From: Halogeometricum sp. S1BR25-6
Lineage (GTDB): Archaea; Halobacteriota; Halobacteria; Halobacteriales; Haloferacaceae
DNA: 64,000 nucleotides
NCBI RefSeq assembly: GCF_031624495.1
Contig: NZ_JAMQOP010000002.1
Span: 310,001-374,000 of the forward strand
Direction: 5' to 3'
Shown: piece after piece, positions 42,182 through 51,327 of the stretch
How the letters are laid out: every line of letters begins with the position of its first letter
Position numbering within the stretch: the stretch's first letter is position 1
Made by a program: the position numbers and the translations under genes
The notes under the pieces: generated by a model
The model's input: only the letters and a program-made list of their open reading frames with translations
Database searches by the model: none
Told to the model about the DNA's origin: nothing

Positions 42182-42928
42182 TCAGACGAGGAGGAGGACG
42201 ACGGTGTAGCCGACGAGGCCCGCGCCGAACGCCCGGAAACGGCTGTCTCGCTCCTCGGGGAGTTCCTCTTTGATGACGTTGAGAACGATGCCGCCGGCGA
42301 GAAACGCGAACAGGAGCGAGAGCGCCGTCTCGGGGACGCCGACGAGGAACCCGGCGCCGACGCCGGCGAGGACGGCCGCGGCGAGCACCCAGCGTCCGAT
42401 TCGGTCGTACGTCTCGCGGTGGTGGTCCCGCAGGCCGTAGTCGGTGACGAGGAAGTGGACCGCCATCGCCCCCGCGTACAGGAGGAGGTTCGCGACGCCC
42501 GCCTCCTCGCGGTGGAGGAGGAGGTAGCCGACGAGGGCGTTGTACACCGCGAACGACCCGACGTGGACCCAGAAGACGCCCGTCGGCGCCGCCGAGGACT
42601 CCGAATCGCCGCCGCGGCCGGACCCGGACTGCCTGGCGAACTGTTCGAGACCGTAGAAGGCGGTGAACCCGGCGAGCGCCGCGAGGAAGACGGCGTGTTC
42701 GGTGAGCGTCGCGAGGAGGGCGCTCGCCGCCGCGGGGCCCTCCGTCAACTGCACGTGGTGATGGGTGATTTCGGGGAAAATGTGCACGAACACGTACGCG
42801 ACGGAGACGCCGCCCGCGGCGGAGAGCCACCGACTGCGCGGGACGGCCTGCAGGAACCGGAGTTTGCCGGCGAAGACGTGCACCGCGGCGAAGCCGACGG
42901 CACAGAGGACGTCGAGCGTCGGGAACAC
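42182..42928 (-). CDS. Membrane protein resembling ZIP-type transporter
   Basis: From GTG 42928 the 248-residue protein has about seven hydrophobic segments; landmarks are VSVAYVFVHIFPEITHHHVQ (a His-rich loop), HAVFLAALAGFTAFYGLEQF and AGGIVLNVIKEELPEERDSR. The last motif, with the earlier His cluster, resembles ZIP-family metal transporters, but the match is weak. The start is set by TTATTC about 25 nt upstream, typical of leaderless genes; an upstream open frame is rejected. It may be a metal transporter or a membrane protein of unknown role. Confidence 0.65.
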   Translation of the reverse strand: MFPTLDVLCAVGFAAVHVFAGKLRFLQAVPRSRWLSAAGGVSVAYVFVHIFPEITHHHVQLTEGPAAASALLATLTEHAVFLAALAGFTAFYGLEQFARQSGSGRGGDSESSAAPTGVFWVHVGSFAVYNALVGYLLLHREEAGVANLLLYAGAMAVHFLVTDYGLRDHHRETYDRIGRWVLAAAVLAGVGAGFLVGVPETALSLLFAFLAGGIVLNVIKEELPEERDSRFRAFGAGLVGYTVVLLLV

Positions 42929-43123
42929 GGCGGGGTCGTTCGAGACCGGGATGAATAAGGTCGGGGGCCGGCCTGAGCGCGAGGGTCGTCCGAAGGGGTC
43001 GCCAGACGCTTTTTCGGCCGCGGGCGTCAAACGAGGGACTATGCGTTCACGGACGCTCGCAGCGCACGGCGAACCGCTCGGATTCGGGGCTCGGAGCGAC
43101 TCTTCCGGACGCTCGGACGGACG

Positions 43124-44119
43124 ATGAAGCCTGTCTATCTGTTCTCCGGAGCACTCCTCCTCTCGGTCGCGAGCGTCGACGTCCTCTGGACGACGCTCTG
43201 GGTCCAAGGGGGGGCCGGTCCGCTCACCTCGCGGCTGATGGACCTCGTTTGGAGACTGTTCCGGCGGGTGTTCGGCGACCGGCACCGGCTCCTGTCCCTC
43301 TCGGGACCGACGATGCTCGTCTTCGGCCTCGTCGTCTGGGTCGCCCTCCTCTGGGGCGGGTGGACGCTGCTGTTCGCCGGCGGCGACCCCGCTCTCTTCG
43401 ACACCCGTCAGAACGACCCCGTCGACTGGGTCGAGCGGTTCTACTTCGTCGGCTACACGCTGTTCACGATGGGGAACGGCGACTTCACACCGAACGAGGG
43501 CGTCTGGCAGGTGGCGACCGCGCTGATGACCGCCTCGGGGATGCTGTTCGTGACGCTGATGGTCACGTACATCCTCTCGGTGCTGGACGCGGTCACGCAG
43601 AAGCGCGCGTTCGCCAGCGGGGTGAGTAGCCTCGGCGACCAGAGCCACGAGATACTGCGCAACGCGTGGAACGGCGAGGAGTTCCGCGGGCTCGACCTCC
43701 CGCTGAACTCGCTGGCGTCGGACCTCGACACCCTCACGGCGAACCACAAGGCGTACCCCATCGTGCACTACTTCCACAGTAAACGAGCCAGAAACGCCCC
43801 CGCCGTCAGCATCGTCCGCCTCGACGAGTTGTTGACTCTCCTCCGCTTCGGGACGCCGCGGGAAGGGGAACCCGCCGACGTCATCGTCGACAGCGCGCGG
43901 TCGAGCGTGGAGGATTACCTGTCGATACTCAACGGTGCCTTCATCGACCCGGCGGACGACCCGCCACCCGCCCCCTCCGTCGAGTCGCTCCGCGACGCCG
44001 GGATTCCCGCGGCGTCCGACGAGGCGTTCGCCGACGCCCTCGACGACCTGACGGAGCGCAGACGGCAGTTACGCGGCGTAGTCGAATCTGACCTCCGCGA
44101 GTGGCCCAACCGGGAGTGA
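43124..44119 (+). CDS. Two-transmembrane-type ion channel family protein
   Basis: The 331-residue protein has hydrophobic segments at about 1-25, 64-84 and 105-155 and a pore signature YTLFTMGNGDFTP (residues 111-123), related to the potassium filter TxGYG/TxGFG but reading TMGNGD. It is probably a cation channel; ion selectivity cannot be assigned because the filter differs. The C-terminal 170 residues are cytosolic. ATG 43124. Single gene. Confidence 0.82.
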   Translation: MKPVYLFSGALLLSVASVDVLWTTLWVQGGAGPLTSRLMDLVWRLFRRVFGDRHRLLSLSGPTMLVFGLVVWVALLWGGWTLLFAGGDPALFDTRQNDPVDWVERFYFVGYTLFTMGNGDFTPNEGVWQVATALMTASGMLFVTLMVTYILSVLDAVTQKRAFASGVSSLGDQSHEILRNAWNGEEFRGLDLPLNSLASDLDTLTANHKAYPIVHYFHSKRARNAPAVSIVRLDELLTLLRFGTPREGEPADVIVDSARSSVEDYLSILNGAFIDPADDPPPAPSVESLRDAGIPAASDEAFADALDDLTERRRQLRGVVESDLREWPNRE

Positions 44120-44134
44120 CGGGGAGCGTCCGCC

Positions 44135-44914
44135 TCAGTCGTCCTTACAACCCCACCCGAACGCCGACCACCCGCCGTCGGCGGTGAGCACCTCGCCGGT
44201 GACGAAATTGTCGTTGGAGGCGAGAAAGGAGACGCAGTTCGCCACTTCGTCGAGCGTTCCGAACCGGTCCAGCGGCGTTCGGTTCCGGACGTCCTCCCTG
44301 TCGAAGTCGGCGTCCTCCTGCGCCTGTTCGACCATCTCGGTTTCGATGTATCCGGGTGCGAGCGCGTTCACCTGGATGTCGTGCTCCGCCCACTCGACGG
44401 CGAGACAGCGCGTGAGGTTGTTGACGCCGCCTTTCGTCGTGTTGTAGGGCGTCCGGTCCTGCTGGCCCATGCTGCCCATCATGCTGGAAATATTGACGAT
44501 GCTGCCGCCGTCGCCCTGTTCTATCATCCGTTTACCGGCCGCCTGCGCGCAGAAGAAGACGCCGGTCAGGTTGACGTCGAGGACCTGTTGCCACTCCTCG
44601 GGCGTGACGTCCTCGGCGGGGCCGCGGATGTTGATGCCGGCGTTGTTCACCATCACGTCGAGTCGGCCGAACCGGTCGACGGCCTCCTCGATAAGGTTCT
44701 CGACCGACGGCTTCTCGCTCACGTCGACCTCGACCGCGTGGGCCGACCCGCCGTCGTCTTCTATCTCCGCGGCGACCGCTTCGCAGTCCGCCAGCGACCG
44801 CGAACAGACCACGACGTTCGCGCCGTCCGCGGCGAACCGCTTCGCGACGTGCTTTCCGATTCCTCTGCTCGACCCGGTGACTATCGCCGTTCGCTCGTCG
44901 GTTGCGTCGTCCAT
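44135..44914 (-). CDS. SDR-family NAD(P)-dependent oxidoreductase
   Basis: The 259-residue protein is a classical short-chain dehydrogenase: TGSSRGIG (14-21) for NAD(P), NNAG (90-93), catalytic Ser near 143-144 in VNISSMMGS, Tyr157 and Lys161 in YNTTKGG, and the PGYIETEM segment. Related haloarchaeal enzymes act as 3-oxoacyl-ACP reductases or glucose dehydrogenases; substrate is not clear. ATG 44914. Convergent with the channel gene. Confidence 0.93.
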   Translation of the reverse strand: MDDATDERTAIVTGSSRGIGKHVAKRFAADGANVVVCSRSLADCEAVAAEIEDDGGSAHAVEVDVSEKPSVENLIEEAVDRFGRLDVMVNNAGINIRGPAEDVTPEEWQQVLDVNLTGVFFCAQAAGKRMIEQGDGGSIVNISSMMGSMGQQDRTPYNTTKGGVNNLTRCLAVEWAEHDIQVNALAPGYIETEMVEQAQEDADFDREDVRNRTPLDRFGTLDEVANCVSFLASNDNFVTGEVLTADGGWSAFGWGCKDD

Positions 44915-45128
44915 GTGGCGTGTGTACCTCGTTAGCCGGTTCGCCGCGTCCGTCGCAAAGAACTGCCGGTACGGGGTTCGAGGTTCGTGTCACGGCGAAC
45001 TCGAAGCGGTTAGCGCACTTCGTTCGACGTCGTTCGCCCCGAGAGATACGGGACGGATCGAGCTGAGAGTGATGGGTGAAAATTCGATTTCAGGGAACTG
45101 TTTTTATTTTACCCACCGTACGAGAGGT

Positions 45129-45359
45129 ATGTCCGACGCGACGCTCGACGACAGAGGACGTCTGACGCTCCCGAAGGAAATCCGAGAGCGGTACGGCGAC
45201 CGTTATCACGTCGTCGACGTCCGCGACGGCATCAGGCTGATTCCGGTCGCGGACGACCCGCTCGACGAGCTTCGAGACGAATTCGCGGACGTCGAGAAAA
45301 CGGCCGAAGAGTTGCGCGACGAGACTCGCGAGGCGGCGCTGGACAAGGCCGGGCGCTGA
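45129..45359 (+). CDS. vapB: AbrB/MazE-type antitoxin (VapB)
   Basis: The 76-residue protein has a SpoVT-AbrB swapped-hairpin domain: SDATLDDRGRLTLPKEIRER followed by YGDRYHVVDVRDGIRLIPV, then a C-terminal helical segment rich in Glu that would wrap the toxin. Its stop TGA (45357-45359) is directly followed by the toxin ATG at 45360, typical of vapBC. Promoter context is GC-poor. It appears intact and should be able to neutralise and autoregulate; the toxin next to it is broken. Confidence 0.88.
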   Translation: MSDATLDDRGRLTLPKEIRERYGDRYHVVDVRDGIRLIPVADDPLDELRDEFADVEKTAEELRDETREAALDKAGR

Positions 45360-45733
45360 ATGTACGCCGAGACGGACTTCCTGCTGGCGCTCATCAAGGA
45401 CGAGGACTGGCTCGGCGAGGCGGCCGAGACGGTGTATCGAGAACACCGGGACGAACTCTGGACGTCGCAGTTCACCTCATCGAACTACTGCTCGTCGCCT
45501 ACCGCGAAGACCGCGATACGGAACGGGTCGTCACGAATGCCGCGGCGCTAGTCGAGGTTCGCGGCGATGTCGATACGGTCGTCGCGGCGGCGACGTACGT
45601 CGAAGACCACGGCTTCACGCCGTTCGACGCGCTCCATCTCGTCGAATCGAACGGCGACACAATCGTCCCCAGCGACGGCGCGTACGAGGGGTTCGCCCCG
45701 CGACTCGACCTGCGCGACACGAGCGAGGAGTAG
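45360..45733 (+). pseudogene. vapC: VapC PIN-domain toxin, frameshifted
   Basis: The frame starts MYAETDFLLALIKDEDWLGE, with the N-terminal PIN Asp (ETDFLLAL), and continues to WTSQFT, then loses frame near 45478. Reading from there in another frame gives LIELLLVAYREDRDTERVVT, VEDHGFTPFDALHLVESNGD and PSDGAYEGF to a stop at 45731-45733. The later PIN motif (FTPFDALH, then SDGAYE) is thus present but separated by the frame change. One base seems to be missing between TTCACC and TCATCGAA. Either the toxin is inactivated or there is a sequencing error. Confidence 0.8.
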
Positions 45734-45780
45734 CGTAGCGCTCCGCAACCACTAAACGCGGTTCGTCCCTCCCTCCGACA

Positions 45781-47292
45781 ATGGCAGACTGGACGGAGAA
45801 ATACCGGCCGTCGACGCTGGCGGAGGTCCGCGGGAACAACAAGGCCCGCGACGCGTTCGAGAAGTGGGCGAAGACGTGGGACGACCACCGCGAAGCCGTC
45901 GTCCTCCACGGCGCGCCCGGCGTCGGCAAGACGTCCGCCGCGCACGCCCTCGCCGCCGACATGGGGTGGGAGACGGTCGAGTTGAACGCCTCCGACCAGC
46001 GGACGGCGGACGTCATCGAACGCTTCGCCGGCCGCGCCGCGAAGAACGCGACGCTGGCGGGCGCGTCGGCCGGCGACGCGAGCGGAACGCGCGAGGGTCG
46101 ACAGCTAGTGATTCTCGACGAGGCGGACAACATCCACGGCAACTACGACCGCGGCGGCGCGGGCGCCGTCACCCGGCTCGTCAAGGAGTCGAACCAGCCC
46201 ATCGTTCTCATCGCAAACGAGTACTACGACATGTCGAACGGCCTGCGGAACGCAACGCAGGACATCGAGTTCCGCGACGTCTCGGCCCGTTCCATCGTTC
46301 CCGTCCTCCGGGACATCCTCCGCAAGGAGGGAATCGAGTTCGACGACGACGCCCTCGACAGAATCGCCGAGGTGAACTCCGGCGACCTGCGCTCGGCCGT
46401 CAACGACCTGCAGGCGGCCGCCGACGGCAAGGAACGTCTCGCCGTCGAGGACGTGGTGACGGCCGCGCGCGACCGGGGTATCGGCCTGTTCGAGTACATC
46501 GACTCGGTGCTGAAGGAGGATTCGGCGCGAGACGCCATCCAGTCGGCGTACGCGGTGGACGAGACGCCCGACGACCAGGTGAAGTGGATCGAGGACAAGG
46601 TCTCCTTAGTCTACGACGCGGAGGAACTCGCCCGCGCCTACGAGTTCCTCGCCAACGCCGACGTCTGGTTGGGTCGCGTGATGGCCACGCAGGAGTACTC
46701 GTACTGGCGGTACGCGACGGACAACGTCGCCGCGGGCGTCGCCGCCGCGCGCGACGGGACCTACGGCGGGTGGACGCGGTATGGCGGCGCACCGTACCGG
46801 TCGACCCGCGACAAGACGCGCGACGACGTCGTCCGCAAGATAGCCGAGTCGGGCGGCTTCTCGATGGGCACCGCCCGCCGCGACGTGCTCCCCTTCCTCG
46901 CGACCGTCACCCACCACTGCAAGCCGCGGGACGTGACCGTCGCCATGGCCGCGTGGTACGACCTCGACGAGTCGGCCGTCTCCTTCGTCACCGGGAGCGG
47001 CGAGACGACGAACAAGGTGCAGTCCATCGTCGAGGACGCCGCGGAGATGCGCGAGGCCGAGATGGAAGCGCATACCGGCGGCGCGTTCACCGGGTCCGTC
47101 CCCGACGACGCGGCGGAGGGAGCGGACGGAAACGAGGACGACGCCGGAAGCGACGAGGGAGCAACCGACGCGGACGACGAACTCGACGCCGACGTGTTGG
47201 ACCGCGAGGAGGACGAGACCGACGCCGGCGCGGACGGGGACCCGGACGCCGAGGACGACGACGGCCAGTCCGGACTGGACGACTTCTTCTGA
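45781..47292 (+). CDS. rfcL: Replication factor C large subunit
   Basis: RFC loads the PCNA clamp at primer-template junctions. The 503-residue protein has the AAA+ Walker A GAPGVGKTS (residues 44-52), Walker B VILDEADN, sensor-type ANEYYDMSNGLRN, then a helical collar to about 420. The last 70 residues are highly acidic and end in a PCNA-interaction motif QSGLDDFF, typical of archaeal RfcL. ATG 45781. It follows the broken vapBC; it is not in an operon with the small subunit here. Confidence 0.96.
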   Translation: MADWTEKYRPSTLAEVRGNNKARDAFEKWAKTWDDHREAVVLHGAPGVGKTSAAHALAADMGWETVELNASDQRTADVIERFAGRAAKNATLAGASAGDASGTREGRQLVILDEADNIHGNYDRGGAGAVTRLVKESNQPIVLIANEYYDMSNGLRNATQDIEFRDVSARSIVPVLRDILRKEGIEFDDDALDRIAEVNSGDLRSAVNDLQAAADGKERLAVEDVVTAARDRGIGLFEYIDSVLKEDSARDAIQSAYAVDETPDDQVKWIEDKVSLVYDAEELARAYEFLANADVWLGRVMATQEYSYWRYATDNVAAGVAAARDGTYGGWTRYGGAPYRSTRDKTRDDVVRKIAESGGFSMGTARRDVLPFLATVTHHCKPRDVTVAMAAWYDLDESAVSFVTGSGETTNKVQSIVEDAAEMREAEMEAHTGGAFTGSVPDDAAEGADGNEDDAGSDEGATDADDELDADVLDREEDETDAGADGDPDAEDDDGQSGLDDFF

Positions 47293-47400
47293 GGTCCGGC
47301 CGTCTCGTCTCGGCGACCCCGCCGACCGTCGTAACGCCCGACGGCGACCCATGAGTGTTCTGCCACGCCGTTTATTTCACCCCCGCGAGAAGCCGCAGTT

Positions 47401-48348
47401 ATGCCCGAGTTCGGATACACGCTATCGAGCGAGGAGTTCGCCGGGAGCGAACTGGTCGAATCGGCGCGGGAGGCCGAATCGCGCGGTTACGACTTCCTCT
47501 CCGTCTCGGACCACTTCCACCCGTGGCTGACGGAGCAGGGCGAGTCGCCGTTCGTCTGGAACACGCTCGGCGGCGTCGCGGCGGCGACCGACGACATCGA
47601 CCTCGGCGTCGGCGTCACCTGCCCCACCGTCCGCATCCACCCCGTGAACGTCGCGCAGGCGGCGGCGACGACGAAGGAGATGCTGGAGGGCCGGGAGTTC
47701 TACTTCGGCGTCGGTTCCGGGGAGGCTCTGAACGAACACGTGACCGGCGAGCACTGGCCCGAACACGACGTGCGGATGGAGATGCTCGAAGAGGCGGTCG
47801 ACGTCATCCGGAGTCTCTGGACGGGCGAGCAGGTGAGCCACCGCGGCGAACACTACACCGTCGAGAACGCCCGCCTGTACACCCTGCCCGAGGAACTGCC
47901 GTCGCTGGTCGTCTCGGCGTTCGGCGAGGAGTCCGCGCGGCGGGCGAGCGACATCGGCGACGGCTTCTGGTCGGTCGGCCCGCAGGACGTCGTCGAGGAG
48001 TACGAGGGTGACGGCCCGAAGATGACCCAGTTGACGATGTGCGTCGCCGACTCCGAAGACGAGGCCGTGAAGACGGCTCACGAGAACTGGCGGCAGTCGG
48101 CGCTGCCAGGCGAACTCAACCAGATTCTCCCGACGCCGAAGCACTTCGACGAGGCGAGTCAGATGGTGACCGAGGAGACGGTCCGCGAGGGGTCGACGAT
48201 AACCGATCAGGACCCGCAGACGCACATCGACAACATCCAGCAGTGCCTCGACGCCGGCTACGACCACGTCTACTTCCACCAGATCGGCGACGACCAGGAA
48301 GCGTTCTTCGAGTTCTACGAGGAGGAAGTCCTCCCGTCGTTCCGGTAG
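47401..48348 (+). CDS. F420-dependent LLM-class oxidoreductase (TIGR03557-like)
   Basis: The 315-residue TIM-barrel enzyme opens PEFGYTLSSEEFAGSELVES and reads SVSDHFHPWLTEQGESPFVW, GVGSGEALNEHVTGEHWPE and IDNIQQCLDAGYDHVYFHQI, the TIGR03557 pattern of F420-using oxidoreductases. Such enzymes transfer hydride between F420 and an unknown alcohol or sugar. ATG 47401. It precedes the zinc alcohol dehydrogenase gene by about 55 bp, same strand, so a shared pathway is possible. Confidence 0.92.
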   Translation: MPEFGYTLSSEEFAGSELVESAREAESRGYDFLSVSDHFHPWLTEQGESPFVWNTLGGVAAATDDIDLGVGVTCPTVRIHPVNVAQAAATTKEMLEGREFYFGVGSGEALNEHVTGEHWPEHDVRMEMLEEAVDVIRSLWTGEQVSHRGEHYTVENARLYTLPEELPSLVVSAFGEESARRASDIGDGFWSVGPQDVVEEYEGDGPKMTQLTMCVADSEDEAVKTAHENWRQSALPGELNQILPTPKHFDEASQMVTEETVREGSTITDQDPQTHIDNIQQCLDAGYDHVYFHQIGDDQEAFFEFYEEEVLPSFR

Positions 48349-48403
48349 GCGAATTCGGTCTCGGAGCGGGATTTCTTTTGTCGTCGCGGTCCGACCTCCG
48401 GGT

Positions 48404-49465
48404 ATGCGCGCCGCAGTCCTCCGCGAACACGGCGAACCGCTGAGCATCGAAGACGTGCCCGAACCGACGGCGGACCCCGCGGGGGCCGTCGTCGACGTGG
48501 AGGCCTGCGGCATCTGCCGGAGCGACTGGCACGCCTGGATGGGGCACGGTGAGTGGGCCGACGACGCCGTCTCGACGGGACAGATTCTCGGGCACGAACC
48601 CGCCGGCCGGGTCGTCGAAGCGGGCGACCGCGTGGAGACGCTGACCGAGGGCGACCGCGTGGCCCTCCCGTTCAACCTCGCTTGCGGGTCCTGCGGCCAC
48701 TGTCGGACCGGCCACGGCAACGTCTGCACCGGCGACCACCCGCACGCCCTCGGGTTCGAGCAGTCCGCGCAGGGGGCGTTCGCGGAGCGAGTCCACCTAC
48801 CGTCGGCCGACTACAACGCCATTCGCCTCCCCGAGGACGTCGACTCGCGGGACGTGGCCGCCCTCGGCTGTCGGTTCATGACCGCCTACAACGCGCTGAA
48901 CGCGCGGGCCGGCCTCGGTGCGGGCGAGTGGGTGGCCGTCCACGGGTGCGGCGGCGTCGGCCTCTCGGCGGTTCAGGTCGCCCGCGTCCTCGGCGCGCGC
49001 GTCGTCGCCGTCGACGTGCGGGAGACGGCGCTCGAAGCGGCGGCGGACCTCGGCGCCGAGGTGTTGGTGAACGCCTCCGAGTCCGACCCCGTCGAGCGGG
49101 TGCGCGAGGTCACCGGGGGAGGGGCGCACGTCTCGCTCGACGCGTTGGGCGTCGCGGAGACCTGTCGTAACTCCGTTCGCTGCGTCAGGCCGCGCGGAGC
49201 GCACGTGCAGGTGGGACTGACCACCGACGAGGAGAAGGGCGAGGTGTCGCTGCCGACGGACTGGATGACCAGACACGAGGTGTCGTTCCTCGGGGCGCGC
49301 GGCATGCCGCCGACGAGCGCCGACGACCTGCTGTCGCTGCTCGCTTCGGACGCCGTCGATCCCGGTGCGCTCGTGACGCGGGAGGTGTCGCTCGACGACG
49401 TTCCGGACCGACTGGCGGCGATGAGCGAGTACGACACCGTCGGCGTCGAAGTGATGACGTTCTGA
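48404..49465 (+). CDS. Zinc-dependent alcohol dehydrogenase
   Basis: The 353-residue MDR-type enzyme has catalytic-zinc ligands in ACGICRSDWH and GHEPAGRV, structural-zinc cysteines in CGSCGHCRTGHGNVC, and the NAD-binding motif HGCGGVGLSAVQVARVLG. It should oxidise an alcohol or reduce an aldehyde with NAD(P). Substrate is not determined. ATG 48404. It follows the F420 oxidoreductase closely and could be cotranscribed. Confidence 0.93.
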   Translation: MRAAVLREHGEPLSIEDVPEPTADPAGAVVDVEACGICRSDWHAWMGHGEWADDAVSTGQILGHEPAGRVVEAGDRVETLTEGDRVALPFNLACGSCGHCRTGHGNVCTGDHPHALGFEQSAQGAFAERVHLPSADYNAIRLPEDVDSRDVAALGCRFMTAYNALNARAGLGAGEWVAVHGCGGVGLSAVQVARVLGARVVAVDVRETALEAAADLGAEVLVNASESDPVERVREVTGGGAHVSLDALGVAETCRNSVRCVRPRGAHVQVGLTTDEEKGEVSLPTDWMTRHEVSFLGARGMPPTSADDLLSLLASDAVDPGALVTREVSLDDVPDRLAAMSEYDTVGVEVMTF

Positions 49466-49483
49466 CCGGAGTGACCGGGAAAA

Positions 49484-49672
49484 TCAGGCGATGCGGACGA
49501 CGGCCAGCGACGCCTCGCAGTCGGGACAGGAGACGGTTTCGTCGCCGGCGTCGGCGGTGCGCGACCAGTCGTCCAGCGGCGCCGCACGGTCGCAGTCGGG
49601 ACAGAACAGGACGGATTTTCTCAGGGTTTGCGTCTGCCGCTCGGAGCGCGAGCGGGGAGTGAGGGCGTTCAT
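49484..49672 (-). CDS. Small zinc-ribbon protein
   Basis: The 62-residue protein has CxxC pairs CPDC (24-27) and CPDC (49-52) connected by DRAAPLDDWSRTADAGDETV, so it folds as a zinc ribbon. It resembles a haloarchaeal micro-protein family (possibly DUF8106). Function unknown. ATG 49672. Convergent with the alcohol dehydrogenase. Confidence 0.7.
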   Translation of the reverse strand: MNALTPRSRSERQTQTLRKSVLFCPDCDRAAPLDDWSRTADAGDETVSCPDCEASLAVVRIA

Positions 49673-49729
49673 AGCCGAAGTATCGTCGTCCGAGCAGATG
49701 AACGTGTCGCAGATTATTACTTTGTGTAT

Positions 49730-50461
49730 TTAGAGAATTTTTGAGAGGAACCGCTTGCCGCGGTCCGTCTCGGGGTTCTCGAAGAACCGCTTCGGTTCTC
49801 CGGTTTCGACGACGCGGCCGTCGGACATGAGGACGATTCGGTCGCCCACCTCGCGGGCGAACCCCATCTCGTGGGTGACGACCATCATCGTCATCCCCTC
49901 GTCGGCGAGCGTCCGCATCACCTCGAGCACCTCCCCCACCAGTTCGGGGTCCAGCGCGCTCGTCACCTCGTCGAACAGCATCACCTTCGGGTCCATCGCC
50001 AGCGCGCGGGCGATGGCGACGCGCTGTTGTTGGCCCCCAGAGAGCTGATTCGGGTAGGAGTTCAGTTGGGCGCCGAGTCCCACCCTATCGAGGAGTTCCT
50101 CGCCGCGCGCCTCCGCGACGTCGTCGTCGAGTCCGCGGACCTTCCGCGGCGCGAGCGTCACGTTCTCCAGGGCCGTCTTGTGCGGGAAGAGGTTGAACGA
50201 CTGGAACACCATCCCGATGCGCTGCCGGAGGAGGTTGATGTCCGCCTTCGGGTCGGAGATTGACTCGCCGTCGAGGCGAATCTCCCCGCCCTGAATCTCT
50301 TCGAGGCGGTTCGCACAGCGCAGGAGCGTCGACTTCCCCGACCCGGAGGGGCCGACGACGACGGTCACGTCGCGGTCCTCGATGTCGAGAGAGACGTCCT
50401 TCAGGACGTGCGTCTCGCCGAAGTACTTGTCAACGTGGTCGAACTCCAAGAGGGGGTTCAC
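49730..50461 (-). CDS. Polar amino acid ABC transporter, ATP-binding subunit
   Basis: The 243-residue ATPase has Walker A GPSGSGKST near residues 37-45, the Q loop, signature LSGGQQQRVA, Walker B VMLFDEVTSALD and the H-loop VVTHEMGFAR: a PAAT-family (GlnQ/HisP-like) import ATPase. It drives import of an amino acid with the permease and binding protein in this operon. The start codon is GTG at 50461, overlapping the permease stop by 4 bp. It is the last gene of the operon binding protein - permease - ATPase. Confidence 0.94.
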   Translation of the reverse strand: MNPLLEFDHVDKYFGETHVLKDVSLDIEDRDVTVVVGPSGSGKSTLLRCANRLEEIQGGEIRLDGESISDPKADINLLRQRIGMVFQSFNLFPHKTALENVTLAPRKVRGLDDDVAEARGEELLDRVGLGAQLNSYPNQLSGGQQQRVAIARALAMDPKVMLFDEVTSALDPELVGEVLEVMRTLADEGMTMMVVTHEMGFAREVGDRIVLMSDGRVVETGEPKRFFENPETDRGKRFLSKIL

Positions 50462-51288
50462 TGGCTGTCACCTCCCCAGTCCGAGCGCTCCTCCAAGTAG
50501 GTCACGAGTCGCATCAGCGGCAGCGTGATGGAGAGGTACGCGATGGCGACGAGGACGAGCGGCGTCCACGGGTCGAACGTCGCGCTGTTGACGCTCCGGA
50601 ACGCCTGCATCAGTTCGGGGATGGCGATGATGGTGAGCAGCGAGGTGTCCTTCACGAGGATGACCTGGTCGTTACCGATGGCCGCGAGGGCGTTGCGCCA
50701 CGCCTGCGGGACGACCACCTCGCGCATCCCCTGGATGTAGCCCATACCCAGCGAGCGGGCGGCCTCCATCTGTCCGTCGGGGACGGCGCCGATGCCGCCG
50801 CGGACCGCTTCGCCGACGTAGGCAGCGTGGTTGAGCGTCAGCGCGATGATGGCCGTCGGAAAGCCCCAGTCCTGGACGGGGAACGTGCCGGGCCACAGCG
50901 TCGGGATACCGAAGTAGATGACGAATATCTGGAACAGGAGCGGCGTCCCGCGGAAGAACTGGACGTACGCCGTCGCGATGCCGTTCGTTATCGACGTCTT
51001 CGAGACGCGCGCGAGGCCGACCAACACGCCCGCCGTCACCGAGAGGATGCCGCCGATGACGACGATTTGGAGCACCAGTAGGTACGCCGAGACGAACTGC
51101 GGGAAGATGGTCTGTAGCAGGGCGAAGTCGACCTGCGTGGCGACGATGTAGACGACGAGCGCCAAGACGGCGAGCGCGAACAGACTCGACAGCCCCACGC
51201 CGAGCCACTTCAGGCTCTTGTCGTCGACGAACCCGCCGCTCCCGCGGTCGCCCTCGTCGGCGGTCGCCCCGGAGTATGAATCAGCCAT
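50458..51288 (-). CDS. Polar amino acid ABC transporter, permease subunit
   Basis: The 276-residue protein has about five or six membrane segments and the EAA-loop motif AVRGGIGAVPDGQMEAARSLGM, which contacts the ATPase. VQFFRGTPLLFQIFVIYFGI is the standard HisM/GlnP start of the core domain. The soluble N-terminus is about 30 residues. It imports polar or basic amino acids as a homodimer, since only one permease gene is present. ATG 51288. In operon with 51328 and 49730. Confidence 0.94.
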   Translation of the reverse strand: MADSYSGATADEGDRGSGGFVDDKSLKWLGVGLSSLFALAVLALVVYIVATQVDFALLQTIFPQFVSAYLLVLQIVVIGGILSVTAGVLVGLARVSKTSITNGIATAYVQFFRGTPLLFQIFVIYFGIPTLWPGTFPVQDWGFPTAIIALTLNHAAYVGEAVRGGIGAVPDGQMEAARSLGMGYIQGMREVVVPQAWRNALAAIGNDQVILVKDTSLLTIIAIPELMQAFRSVNSATFDPWTPLVLVAIAYLSITLPLMRLVTYLEERSDWGGDSQ

Positions 51289-51327
51289 GAGTTCGAGTGT
51301 CTCGTCGAAAGGTAAAGAGGGAGGCGT

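Noticed and set aside
42929-43777. N-terminal extension of the ZIP-like membrane protein frame
   Set aside because: The extension is antisense to the ion channel gene and not membrane-like; the GTG at 42928 with a TATA-like box fits better.
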